From Mucilaginibacter sp. CSA2-8R (GTDB lineage Bacteria > Bacteroidota > Bacteroidia > Sphingobacteriales > Sphingobacteriaceae), in contig NZ_CP152389.1 of the NCBI RefSeq assembly GCF_038806765.1, positions 4,960,001-5,024,000 of the forward strand: a stretch of DNA of 64,000 nucleotides, in the 5' to 3' direction. Position 1 is the first letter of the stretch. Every line of letters begins with the position of its first letter. The notes under the pieces are model-generated. The model made no database searches. It saw nothing but the letters and a program-made list of their open reading frames with translations, and was not told where the DNA came from. Of this stretch, positions 1 to 8,949 are shown piece after piece. The position numbers were made by a program, and so were the translations under genes.

Positions 1-276
1 TAAATCGGCCGATTGCAGGATGAGCTGTTGCCCGCTTTTACTTTGAGCAACATTAACACCTTCCGGAGATTTAATAACTACCAGACTCTTCTTTTGATAA
101 GGTTTGTTTAAAGGCGTTTTATAAACCCGTACAATTGACGAAGAATAAAACTGAACTTCAACATCGGCATTGCTCAACCTGACTTTTGCAACCGGATTAT
201 ATTTTGAACCCTGCGCCATAGCGGTTGAAACGGCAAGTAATAATGCTACTGCACCTAACCATTTCTTTTTTGTCAT
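1..276 (-). CDS. GH31-family glycosidase, N-terminal fragment (cut by window edge)
   Basis: The reading frame opens with ATG at 276 and runs off the window start without a stop, giving 92 residues. The first 22 or so residues form a Sec signal peptide (basic start MTKKK, hydrophobic stretch, cleavage near AMAQ). The mature part contains the segment VEVQFYSSSIVRVYKTP followed by KKSLVVIKSP, which is typical of the N-terminal beta domain of Bacteroidota family-31 glycoside hydrolases (alpha-xylosidases and alpha-glucosidases). The catalytic barrel lies outside the window, so the substrate cannot be told. It is the last gene seen of the SusC/SusD locus and has its own promoter-like element just upstream. 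The family call rests on N-terminal similarity only. Confidence 0.62.
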   Translation of the reverse strand, partial: MTKKKWLGAVALLLAVSTAMAQGSKYNPVAKVRLSNADVEVQFYSSSIVRVYKTPLNKPYQKKSLVVIKSPEGVNVAQSKSGQQLILQSADL

Positions 277-297
277 AAATACGTTTATTTGGTAGCG

Positions 298-305
298 CAA
301 ATGTA
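298..305 (-). promoter_or_regulatory. -7 promoter element of the GH31 gene
   Basis: Read on the minus strand this is TACATTTG, an exact match to the Bacteroidota -7 consensus TAnnTTTG, 21 bases before the ATG at 276. No TTG is found at the ideal -33 distance, so it may need an activator such as the adjacent AraC-type regulator. Confidence 0.45.
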
Positions 306-366
306 TATCCGGCAATTAAAAACAGGTAGCAATGAGGTTGAAACTTTTAACACAATTGTTGAAATA

Positions 367-3300
367 TCAGTTAGTAGTGGCATTTTTTGGTTGTTTCAAC
401 GATGCAATATACTGTGAAGGCGTCATCCCAAATTCTTCCTGAAAACATTTGGTCAAATAACTGGAAGTATTAAAGCCCACCTGATCGGCAACCTCGGCAA
501 CGGTAAGCCCATCTTCTAAAAGCTGGCTTGCGCGTTTTAGCCTAACAGACCTTATAAAAGTAGTAGGTGTTTTACCAATAATGTGAACCAGCTTTCGGTA
601 TAAACCGGTACGGTCCATTCCCATATCCCTGCTCAACAACTCCACGGTATAAGCCGGGTTGTTGATGTTATTTTGCACATAGGTTAATGCCCGCTGCAAA
701 AGCTTTTCGTCAGCTGCTGTTAACAGGCTATCTGTATCTGTTACTTTAGTTACCTTTTCTTCCTGGTGCTGTTTACGCTCCTCCTGTATAGTTAATAACC
801 GGCGCATGTTAAGCAATAGCACGTCCATATTTAACTCATTCTCGGCAGCCTCTACCGGCGAAAAAACATCCTTAGATAACTGGCTAACTAAATCCTGCAG
901 ATCAAGGGCATTATTCTGAATTTCTTTAAGCTGCAGTTTCAGCCGGCCTTCATCCGTATGTTTCAAAATTTTATTTAACGGATTGATAATCTGCGTTAAA
1001 GGTTCTTTAATTTCGGCATTTACATTCATAAAAAACGCAGCCTTCATGTGGTCGAGCTTTTCTTTTTGCTCGCGTATGAGCTTAGTACGCTTCTTATTTA
1101 TATAATACCTGATGCTTACAACAATTGCACCAACGGTAAAAACAACATAGATGAGGTAAGCCCACCCAGTTTGCCATAATGGCGCCTTTACTATTATTTT
1201 TATTTCGGTATAATTATTCTGCCAGTTGCTGTTATTATCGGCCGACCGCACTTTAAAGTAGTAAGTGCCCGGCCCAACATTAGTATAGCTAAAGCGGCCA
1301 TTACCATTTGCTGACTTTAGTTCCTGCTCTTTCTCGTCAACACCGATGAGTTGGTAACGATAATAGGTTTGCGTAGGGTTAACATAATTTAAGGCAGAAA
1401 ACTCCAAGCTAAAAAAATTTTGGTCGTGTTTAAGCGTAATATTACGGGTGTGCAAAAGCACATCCTTAAGAATTACATTACCGTTATATCGCACTCCGCT
1501 TTTCACTTCTTTATTAAAAAGCAAGAAATCAACAAACAATGGTGGTGCTTGCGGCTTAGGTATTAAGCCGTTACTTACCGGCAAAACATTAAAGCCATCG
1601 GTACCGCCCCAATAAAGGCTGCCATTGGGCGCCTTATAAGCCGCCCGAGCCCAAAACTCGTTGGCAATAACGCCATCAAAACGGTTAAAGCCCGAAAACG
1701 AGTAGGTAATTTTACCGTTGGCCTCTTTTCCTAACTGAATACGCGTAAGCCCTCCGGAGGTAGATACCCAAATAGCACCGTCGGGCGTTTGCAGTATTGA
1801 CTGAATAAAATTATTGACTAATCCATCTGTAGTATAAAATGACCTGATCTTTCTCATTTTAACGTCCCACAACTGCAAGCCATCCTGCGAACCCAGCCAA
1901 ATTTGCTTATTGCGATTTATCCATATCGCATTGTAATCTTTGTTATCGGGCTTAAACTCAATTTTTCGGGTTTGCGTATTATAAATAAAAAAGCCACCGG
2001 GGCAAATGCTTGCCAGCAAGGTTTTATTGATGGATACTGTTTGGTAAATATTTTTGTACGCAACGGCCTTGCTTACTTCTTCCTGATGGTACACCCCTGT
2101 CTGTTTATTAAACATCCCAAATCCAGCGCCGCTTGTACTTAGGATGAGTGTTGAGTCGGTATGCGCTGCAATTGCCTGGATAGCGCGCGGCGCGGCTGCG
2201 TAAGCATGTATCTTTTGAGTTGCATCTATATAAAACAGGCCCTGTGTATGAGTGCCTATCCATACGCCATCCTGCTTATCCCGAAACAAGGCAGTACATA
2301 TCATATTACTGCCGGCTGGCAGTCGGTTAATACCTCCGGTGTGTTCATTGTATATAAAAAGCCCCTGCAAGGTGCCTACCAAAATACTGCCGTTGCCAAA
2401 TTCGGCGAAAGCAGTAACGTTAAGGGTTGTTCCATCAGGCAATTGAAAGATAGATTTCCCGACGTTCTTAAATTTAAACCTGTTAGGATGATAATACAGC
2501 AATCCGCGATTAATGGTACCCAACCACATACCACCTTGGTTATCATGAAAAATGGTACTTACTTCCGTACTAATTATCTGCCCTTCAACCAGGCGTAGTT
2601 GAGGTATAAATTCTTTCCGGGTAAGGTTGGCATCAAACCTCCACATGCCTTCATTGCCACTAACCCATATATTTCCGTCGAGCCCGACCGAAAGGTAATT
2701 GAGCCATTTACCGGTTTGTAAAATGGTGGTCCATTTTTTTTGAGCAAAATCGTAGCTTAACATGGCTCCGCCACCTGTGCCATTACGTAACTGAAAAAAC
2801 TGATGCTTGGCCGGAATGACAAAAGAAGTGGCACCGTATTTTGAGCGCTGGTCTGTACTTAGCGATTGCTGGCGGTACAGCTCTTTGCCTGATTGCATAT
2901 CAAAGCAAACCAAAATGCCCGAACGATAAAACAGATACAGTTTTTGACTAAGCACTGCCACGTCATATACCTGGTCTGCACTTCCGGGCAATTGCGATAC
3001 CTGCCGTGTAAAAAGCTTGGCTTTAGTTTGGCCTTCGGTTAAATAATATAGATCATCACTACCGGTTATTATCCACATACGATGATCTCTATCCATAAAG
3101 AAATCGCTGATGGATTGTTTGATACCTAAAGATTGTAGCAGATGATTGGGTGAGCTAACAAAGCGCTCATGGTTTACATCGATAATTAACAGCTGATGGT
3201 AGTTTTTAAGCCACATATAGCCATTAGTACCCATGTATGTATGATGAAAACCTGTATACCCCGAAAGTTTGAGGCTATTTTGTTGGTTGTAATGCAGATA

Positions 3301-3501
3301 CTTAAACTTGGCACCATCGTAAATGTTAACCAGACCCTGCGTAATAATGGCCATTCTGCCATCAGGCAATTGGGCAATATTACGCACTTGGTTACCAGAC
3401 AGTCCGTTATTAACGTCTACCGGCGTAAATGCATAATTGGGCGTAGCGCATACCCAAATCCAGCTGCAGCAACATAATACAATAGAAAAAAAGAGGCGCA
3501 T
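367..3501 (-). CDS. Membrane-spanning AraC-type regulator with propeller sensor and degenerate kinase remnant
   Basis: This 1044-residue protein has the layout of a Bacteroidota hybrid two-component regulator with the kinase core missing. A signal peptide (residues 1-24) is followed by two-component-regulator propeller repeats (about 25-690, with many GxxGMWLGT/DGVWIGT-type blades), a Y_Y_Y domain (about 700-785), a single membrane helix (about 788-810) and a helical piece aligning with HisKA. There the usual NISHEFRTPLT motif reads NVNAEIKEPLT, so the phosphorylated His is Ala829. No ATPase (N, G boxes) or receiver domain follows; the chain goes straight to an AraC helix-turn-helix (about 930-1035). 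It probably senses a sugar in the periplasm and binds DNA directly, as one-component regulators such as SusR do. It lies between susD and the GH31 gene on the same strand, so it likely controls this locus. Confidence 0.9.
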   Translation of the reverse strand: MRLFFSIVLCCCSWIWVCATPNYAFTPVDVNNGLSGNQVRNIAQLPDGRMAIITQGLVNIYDGAKFKYLHYNQQNSLKLSGYTGFHHTYMGTNGYMWLKNYHQLLIIDVNHERFVSSPNHLLQSLGIKQSISDFFMDRDHRMWIITGSDDLYYLTEGQTKAKLFTRQVSQLPGSADQVYDVAVLSQKLYLFYRSGILVCFDMQSGKELYRQQSLSTDQRSKYGATSFVIPAKHQFFQLRNGTGGGAMLSYDFAQKKWTTILQTGKWLNYLSVGLDGNIWVSGNEGMWRFDANLTRKEFIPQLRLVEGQIISTEVSTIFHDNQGGMWLGTINRGLLYYHPNRFKFKNVGKSIFQLPDGTTLNVTAFAEFGNGSILVGTLQGLFIYNEHTGGINRLPAGSNMICTALFRDKQDGVWIGTHTQGLFYIDATQKIHAYAAAPRAIQAIAAHTDSTLILSTSGAGFGMFNKQTGVYHQEEVSKAVAYKNIYQTVSINKTLLASICPGGFFIYNTQTRKIEFKPDNKDYNAIWINRNKQIWLGSQDGLQLWDVKMRKIRSFYTTDGLVNNFIQSILQTPDGAIWVSTSGGLTRIQLGKEANGKITYSFSGFNRFDGVIANEFWARAAYKAPNGSLYWGGTDGFNVLPVSNGLIPKPQAPPLFVDFLLFNKEVKSGVRYNGNVILKDVLLHTRNITLKHDQNFFSLEFSALNYVNPTQTYYRYQLIGVDEKEQELKSANGNGRFSYTNVGPGTYYFKVRSADNNSNWQNNYTEIKIIVKAPLWQTGWAYLIYVVFTVGAIVVSIRYYINKKRTKLIREQKEKLDHMKAAFFMNVNAEIKEPLTQIINPLNKILKHTDEGRLKLQLKEIQNNALDLQDLVSQLSKDVFSPVEAAENELNMDVLLLNMRRLLTIQEERKQHQEEKVTKVTDTDSLLTAADEKLLQRALTYVQNNINNPAYTVELLSRDMGMDRTGLYRKLVHIIGKTPTTFIRSVRLKRASQLLEDGLTVAEVADQVGFNTSSYLTKCFQEEFGMTPSQYIASLKQPKNATTN

Positions 3502-3632
3502 GAGTAGAGATGCGTATGGCTTATAAAAACTGCAATATAATATAAGTACCGCAAAACGATGTAAATACTACATTATGTAATCAAATTGTGGCTGCATACT
3601 GTTTTTATTATGCCTGTATCTCTATTTATATA

Positions 3633-3676
3633 ACAGAACAGCCGCTTTGCAATCAAATACAAAGCGGCTGTTCTGT
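3633..3676 (-). terminator. Hairpin downstream of susD
   Basis: A perfect 17-bp inverted repeat (arms 3633-3649 and 3660-3676, 10-base loop) starts 15 bases past the susD stop. The T tract on the minus strand is weak, so it may be a partial terminator or an mRNA-stabilising 3' hairpin that sets susCD levels above those of the regulator. Confidence 0.65.
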
Positions 3677-3691
3677 GATATATCATTTATT

Positions 3692-5131
3692 TTAATAACC
3701 GGGGTTTTGCGTTAAACTACTATTGGCATCTCTTGCACTTTGCGGAATGGGTAAAATTCTGTGAATGTCTGTTAGAGAAACCGTTGGGTAAGACACGTAA
3801 CCAAATGCCTGTTTAGGGCGGTTAATTACCAGATTTAAACGGGTAAAGTCAAAGAAACGCAATCCTTCAAAAGCAAGCTCTTTTCTTCGTTCATTTAAAA
3901 TATCAGTAGTTAGCTGCGTGCCCGAAGAAGTATAACCGGCAAAGGATGGGTCGCGCAGGCGAGCCAGCTGATTTAAGTAGGTTAGCGCCTTGGCCTGGTC
4001 ATTAGTACGGGCGGCAGCTTCAGCCAAAGTAAGAATAACTTCAGCATAACGAATCACCTTTGTTTCGTCTTTATCAGTATTTGAATAATTAGGAAACTTG
4101 TTGATAATGTAGGCTTGCTGCCCTCCCCTTGTACCATTTAAAATTAATGTCCTTCGCAAATCGGAAGCAGTGTATGCGTTATACAAGTCGTCAGTCGCCT
4201 GTATATCACCGTAACCTGCCTGCGAAAATATGGCATCTAAACCTGTGTTACCTAAGTTGCTTGATGCGTTTTGATTTAACTCGAAAATGGTTTCTAACTT
4301 GCCGGTTTGCGCAGCCGGGTTTGCCCAAAAGCCGGTAAATGCAGCAGCGTTTTGCGCCAGTGTATAACCTCCTTTATCTACCACTAACTGAGCAGCGGTA
4401 AGTGCATTGGCATAATCGCCTTTATACAAATAAGCCCGGGCCTCTATGGCTTTGGTGGCATATTTAGCGATATAATTGGAAGTGATGGCGTGATACGAAG
4501 TTGATGCTTCGGGCATTAAGGCATAAGCGCTATCCAAATCACTGATGATCTGCGTATAAACCGCGCCTACAGTAGCTCTGGGAGTTTTAATATCAAACCC
4601 GGTTATGTAAGAAGGGTTTTTTACAATAGGCACAGCATCGGCAGACGGGTTTACCGTATAAGGTGCACCAAACCAGTTTACCAACTGCAGGTACAATAAG
4701 CCCCTGGATGCATATGCTTCACCAATTAGCTGGTTGTTATCGCTGGAAGCTGCAAGCTTTTTTCCCTCGTAAATAATACGGTTAGCCTGCAATATGGAGT
4801 AGTAGGCCCTTGAGTAAATATTAGTTGGCTCAGCGGTGGTTGATATAAACTGGTAATTATTTTCCAGTAAATAACGCCCGGAGTTAGTTACGTTCACATA
4901 AGTATTGTCGGCAAGCAAATCTCCTAAAACCGGTATATCTCTGCCAAAAAGCTGTGTTGCTTTCATCACATTGTACATACCGTTTACAGCATCAGCCAGG
5001 TCATTAGTAGTCTTGATAGACTCTGTTACGGTTACGGCAGTAGTGGGTTGTTCATCCAGAAAACTTTTTTTACAGGCTGATACAGCCACTGCTACAGCCA
5101 AAAGTATATAAGTAATATTATTAAGTTTCAT
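3692..5131 (-). CDS. SusD/RagB-family glycan-binding outer-membrane lipoprotein
   Basis: This 479-residue protein starts with a lipoprotein signal peptide; the lipobox AVSAC places the lipidated cysteine at residue 20, followed by KKSFLDEQPTTAV, a typical SusD N-terminus. The rest is the alpha-helical TPR-like SusD fold, with the family's ending in which the last segment (RILPIPQSARDANSSLTQNPGY) is near-diagnostic. SusD proteins sit on the cell surface as a lid over their SusC partner and hand it bound oligosaccharides. Its start lies 11 bases after the susC stop, so the two are co-transcribed. The ligand cannot be read from sequence; the GH31 gene downstream hints at an alpha-glucoside or alpha-xyloside. 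Confidence 0.95.
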   Translation of the reverse strand: MKLNNITYILLAVAVAVSACKKSFLDEQPTTAVTVTESIKTTNDLADAVNGMYNVMKATQLFGRDIPVLGDLLADNTYVNVTNSGRYLLENNYQFISTTAEPTNIYSRAYYSILQANRIIYEGKKLAASSDNNQLIGEAYASRGLLYLQLVNWFGAPYTVNPSADAVPIVKNPSYITGFDIKTPRATVGAVYTQIISDLDSAYALMPEASTSYHAITSNYIAKYATKAIEARAYLYKGDYANALTAAQLVVDKGGYTLAQNAAAFTGFWANPAAQTGKLETIFELNQNASSNLGNTGLDAIFSQAGYGDIQATDDLYNAYTASDLRRTLILNGTRGGQQAYIINKFPNYSNTDKDETKVIRYAEVILTLAEAAARTNDQAKALTYLNQLARLRDPSFAGYTSSGTQLTTDILNERRKELAFEGLRFFDFTRLNLVINRPKQAFGYVSYPTVSLTDIHRILPIPQSARDANSSLTQNPGY

Positions 5132-5142
5132 CTTATTCTCAA

Positions 5143-8100
5143 TTAAAAGCCAACATTTAAACCAATGGTAACTGTTCTGATTTGGGGAATATCTTGAGTG
5201 TTAAATCCGTTGATAGGCACCTCAGGGTCAAAAGGCAAGCGTTTATCGTATGTTTTTGTCCACAAATTGGTACCACGCGCATATAAATACAGCTTGCTTA
5301 TACCCGAATTTTTTAAGAATGCCAGTTGCTTAAAGTCATATCCTAACGAAACGTTTTTTAGTCGGATGTAATCACCATAGTACAAAAAGCGGGAAGAGAA
5401 ATTTGATGAGCTTGACGATGATCCGCCACCGTAAACGTTTTTAGGAACGTCTGTGATTTGACCCGGTGTTGTCCAGCGGTTTACCCAGGTATACTGATAT
5501 TTATTAGCTCCTGTAATGTAAGTACCATCGTTCAGATAATAAGCCCAGGAGTCGCTGATGCGGTTACCAAAGTTACCGTAAAAGTCAACAGTTAGGTTAA
5601 TGCCTTTGTAATTAAAAGTATTACTGAAACCGCTCGTAATTTTAGGGTCAGCATGTCCGTAAGGTACACGTGCCGCTGCACCATAATTGGTGGTAGTGGA
5701 CGTGCGGTCAGCATCTGCATACCACAGCGGGTTACCATTAGCCGGGTCAACTCCTGCATAAATACGGGTATAGTAAGTGTAATAAGAGTAGTTGTTAGCC
5801 AACCAGTAACTACCATTGGCCTGATTGTTTTGGGCCAGCTTAGTCATGCGGTTGGCATTGTAGGCAGCATTCAGGTTAACATTCCAGGTAAAGTCTTTAG
5901 CTTTAATCGGTACACCTTTAAGTGTAAATTCCCAGCCTCTGTTTTGTAACGCACCTATGTTTTGTGCCTGACCGGCCTGAACACCGCTGAAGCCGGTTTC
6001 CCAGGGTATATTTACCACCTGCAAAAGACCATTTACTTTGTTGTTATAGTAATCAACGTTAAATACTAAACGGTCGTTAAAGAAACCAAAATCGACACCG
6101 ATATCGAATTTTTTTGAAGATTCCCAGGTAAGATTAGGATTACCTACTGTACTGTAGGCTTGTCCGTTTGCTAAGTTATAGTTAAAGCCATAACCAGCTG
6201 TTGGTCGCCATTGGTAATTACCCAAGGCATTCGCGTTACCTGTGGTACCGTATGATGAGCGAATTTTAGCTGTAGTAAACACCTTTTGATTTTGAAAGAA
6301 ATTTTCACCATCGATATTCCAGGCACCGCCCACTGAATAAAAATTACCAAACTGATTAGTGGTGCCAAACCTCGAGCCGCCGTCGCGTCTAAACGATCCG
6401 CTTAATGAATAACGGTTTTGATAATTAATATTTGCCCTTGAATAAATAGCATCAAAGGTGTAATTTGACATATTTTGAGCTGCCGTTGTTGGTGTTGCAG
6501 CATTTGAAACAGCGGTTAGAGTTGGTTGCGTAAGCGGATAACCAGTTGCATAAGCCGTATTAAAATAGCTGGTTGATCTTTGCGCTTCATAACCTACGGT
6601 AGCATCTACATAAAAATCCTGTACTCCTGCAATGTTGTAGCGATAATCTAATTGATTACGCACTAACCAGTTAAAATAACGCCCATACTGGCTTGTGCCG
6701 GATCCGTTTAAACTCCGGGCATCACCCATCTGAGCATTCAGGAATGATGTTTCTTCGTTGGTTTGATAATCGATACTTGCATAACCAGTATACTTTAACT
6801 GATCCCAAATGTTCCAGCGTACGGTTTCGGCACCAAGGAGCCTTACGTTGTTGATACCTCTTTGGTCATGCTCAGCAATGTAAAGAGGGTTTGAGTTACT
6901 TGATGCAGGAAAATTTCCGTTACCGTTCACCGAAGAGTTGATACTGCCATCAGCATTATAAGCTAACTGGAACGGCCTTAAAAAATAAGCAGATGCCAAC
7001 GGGCTGCTGTAATAAGCGCTACCCTGCAGAGGCGCATTTTGCTTGATGCTCGAAACGTTTAAGTTGGTAGAAATCGAAAATCGGTTATTGATTGTATGAT
7101 CCAGGTTCAATGTACCCGATACCCGATTTAAATAAGACTTTAAGACCGTTGCATCCTGTTTAAAATACCCGATAGACGAAAATATACGCGTTTTTTCGTT
7201 ACCTCCATTAACCGACACGTTATACTGCTGCTGGCTACCTTTTTTAGTAACTAAATCGTACCAGTTATTGCCCGGAGTGTTTAGAGCATATGTATTATTT
7301 AAAGTAGAAATTTGCGCATCGGTGTAACCAGCATTGGCAAAAGCCTCATTAAACATAGAACGATACTGATCTGGCGTTAAGATTTTGCCAGCATCAGAAA
7401 GAGGAAGGTTTGAACTAACACCCGACTCGGCATCAAAACGCACCGAAGTTTTACCTGATTTACCCCTTTTTGTATTAATGATAATTACGCCACTTGATGC
7501 ACGGGAACCGTAAATGGCTGTTGCAGCAGCATCTTTTAAAACAGTAATATTTTCTATATCGTTATTATTGATACCGGCAAGAGGGCTTAAGGTTGCTCCT
7601 CCCCTTTGAGTTAAATCACTGCCGCCGTTTACAATCATCCCATCAATTACATATAAAGGCTGCGAGGCGGCTAAGCTGGTAATAGAGCTGACACCACGGA
7701 TACGTACCTGGTTTAATGCACCTGGTTGCCCGCTATTGATTTGAACGTTTACACCGGCAATCTGGCCCTGCAAAGCCTGTTGAAATGTAGAGAACGGCTT
7801 ATTCTCATTTGCAGCACCACTAACAACGCTTGCAGCACCCGTATACGATTTTTTTGCTTGTGAGCCGTAGGAGTCTTTAATTACTACCTCAGCCAGCATT
7901 TTTGTATCAGACTGCAATTTTATTGTAGAGAGTGCACCGGATGCAATAGTGACTTGCTGCGAAATATAGCCCACCGAAGTAATATTTAATACCTGCCCGG
8001 CAGCAGCATTAAGGGAGAAACTGCCGTCGCTACCGGTGAGTACTCCTGTTTTTGTGCCCAGCACAACTACTGAAACACCCGGAAGAGGCTGACCATCATC

Positions 8101-8199
8101 AGCACCAACAACAACACCAGTAATTTTTCGATTTTGTGCTATTGCATAATGAATAGCGAAAAGATTTAATGTAAAAAGAACAAGTAAAATTTTTTTCAT
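5143..8199 (-). CDS. SusC/RagA-family TonB-dependent outer-membrane transporter
   Basis: This 1018-residue protein has a 22-residue signal peptide, a carboxypeptidase-D-like regulatory domain (about 23-100, starting RKITGVVVGADDGQPLPGVSV), a TonB-box region around AEVVIKDSY, a plug domain containing the SusC motif with VRIRGVSSI and LYVIDGMIV, and a C-terminal 22-strand barrel ending in TVTIGLNVGF with a terminal Phe. SusC proteins import the glycan held by SusD, powered by TonB-ExbBD. It heads the locus; the start is followed on the 5' side by 750 bases without a convincing gene, including a long hairpin. No TAnnTTTG element was found just upstream, which suggests control by an alternative sigma factor or an activator. 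Confidence 0.95.
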   Translation of the reverse strand: MKKILLVLFTLNLFAIHYAIAQNRKITGVVVGADDGQPLPGVSVVVLGTKTGVLTGSDGSFSLNAAAGQVLNITSVGYISQQVTIASGALSTIKLQSDTKMLAEVVIKDSYGSQAKKSYTGAASVVSGAANENKPFSTFQQALQGQIAGVNVQINSGQPGALNQVRIRGVSSITSLAASQPLYVIDGMIVNGGSDLTQRGGATLSPLAGINNNDIENITVLKDAAATAIYGSRASSGVIIINTKRGKSGKTSVRFDAESGVSSNLPLSDAGKILTPDQYRSMFNEAFANAGYTDAQISTLNNTYALNTPGNNWYDLVTKKGSQQQYNVSVNGGNEKTRIFSSIGYFKQDATVLKSYLNRVSGTLNLDHTINNRFSISTNLNVSSIKQNAPLQGSAYYSSPLASAYFLRPFQLAYNADGSINSSVNGNGNFPASSNSNPLYIAEHDQRGINNVRLLGAETVRWNIWDQLKYTGYASIDYQTNEETSFLNAQMGDARSLNGSGTSQYGRYFNWLVRNQLDYRYNIAGVQDFYVDATVGYEAQRSTSYFNTAYATGYPLTQPTLTAVSNAATPTTAAQNMSNYTFDAIYSRANINYQNRYSLSGSFRRDGGSRFGTTNQFGNFYSVGGAWNIDGENFFQNQKVFTTAKIRSSYGTTGNANALGNYQWRPTAGYGFNYNLANGQAYSTVGNPNLTWESSKKFDIGVDFGFFNDRLVFNVDYYNNKVNGLLQVVNIPWETGFSGVQAGQAQNIGALQNRGWEFTLKGVPIKAKDFTWNVNLNAAYNANRMTKLAQNNQANGSYWLANNYSYYTYYTRIYAGVDPANGNPLWYADADRTSTTTNYGAAARVPYGHADPKITSGFSNTFNYKGINLTVDFYGNFGNRISDSWAYYLNDGTYITGANKYQYTWVNRWTTPGQITDVPKNVYGGGSSSSSSNFSSRFLYYGDYIRLKNVSLGYDFKQLAFLKNSGISKLYLYARGTNLWTKTYDKRLPFDPEVPINGFNTQDIPQIRTVTIGLNVGF

Positions 8200-8360
8200 C
8201 TGTCAAAAGTTTATTCAAGTGAATTAAATCATGACAAATTACCATCAAAAACATAAAAAACCTATTAGTTTAACAACAAGCAGACTATTTTAGTAGATTT
8301 TCAATAAAATCAGATTTTACGATATCATTATTAAGATATTTTTAAACTATTAAGCACAAA

Positions 8361-8400
8361 AGATTAAATTTTACTCTTAAAAAAGAGAAAAATTTAATCT
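8361..8400. promoter_or_regulatory. Near-perfect 18-bp inverted repeat upstream of susC
   Basis: Arms 8361-8378 and 8383-8400 pair over 18 bases with one mismatch and a 4-base loop. On the minus strand the hairpin is followed by a short T run. It lies about 160 bases before the susC start. It could be a terminator for a short transcript from the promoter at 8698-8727, an attenuator in the susC leader, or an operator. Confidence 0.5.
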
Positions 8401-8501
8401 AATGGTAATTATTAAGCAATAAATCTAAACAATCAATCAAAAAAAACAGTTGAAAATATAAAAACCCCTTGAATTACCTTTAAATTATTCATAGCACGAT
8501 A

Positions 8502-8684
8502 TTAAAAGATGCTATTTGAAGAGCATATAACATAAATACCAAAACAAAAAATTATAGACCTTAAAGATGAGTGAGGATGATGGAAAAAATTAAAAATTAG
8601 TGAAGCAACGGCAAGATAACGCAAACTGTGCTTCCACTTTTCACTTCGCTCACCTGATAGTTTTAACAGGCTTACAATACCCAT
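8502..8684 (-). other. Possible short transcript or 60-codon ORF between DUF1501 gene and susC
   Basis: An ATG at 8684 lies 13 bases after a strong promoter and opens a 60-codon frame ending at 8502; a hairpin follows at 8361-8400. The predicted peptide (MGIVSLLKLSGERSEKWKHS and onward, with a hydrophobic middle) is not one I recognise. In another frame of the same strand the segment SEVKSGSTVCVILPL (about 8600-8655) resembles the very end of a histidine kinase, so the stretch may instead be a decayed gene tail or a small RNA. I do not claim it is translated. Confidence 0.22.
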
Positions 8685-8697
8685 CTTGCGCCCGGCG

Positions 8698-8727
8698 CAA
8701 ATATATTTGAAGTTACTGTATCAACAA
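8698..8727 (-). promoter_or_regulatory. Consensus promoter upstream of the small ORF
   Basis: On the minus strand TTG (8725-8727) is followed after exactly 19 bases by TATATTTG (8698-8705), which fits the Bacteroidota -33/-7 consensus fully. It points towards susC, 500 bases away. The rest of 8200-8949 is AT-rich and holds no other gene that I can support. Confidence 0.55.
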
Positions 8728-8949
8728 GTCAGCTTATATTACTACTTAGCCTAACTTGGCCAAAGACCTAACCAGACAAATGCAATAGCATTTGTAAACA
8801 ATATGGAGCAACGTTAATATCATCAAAGCTAATCAGCCTCTTATATGTAACCCTATAACTACTATCGCTGCATTTATACTTTACGCACTGAACACTTACA
8901 TTTATGTTAAACAAGATTCGCTTTACAGGTTTTGCTCTGTTATACCCGT

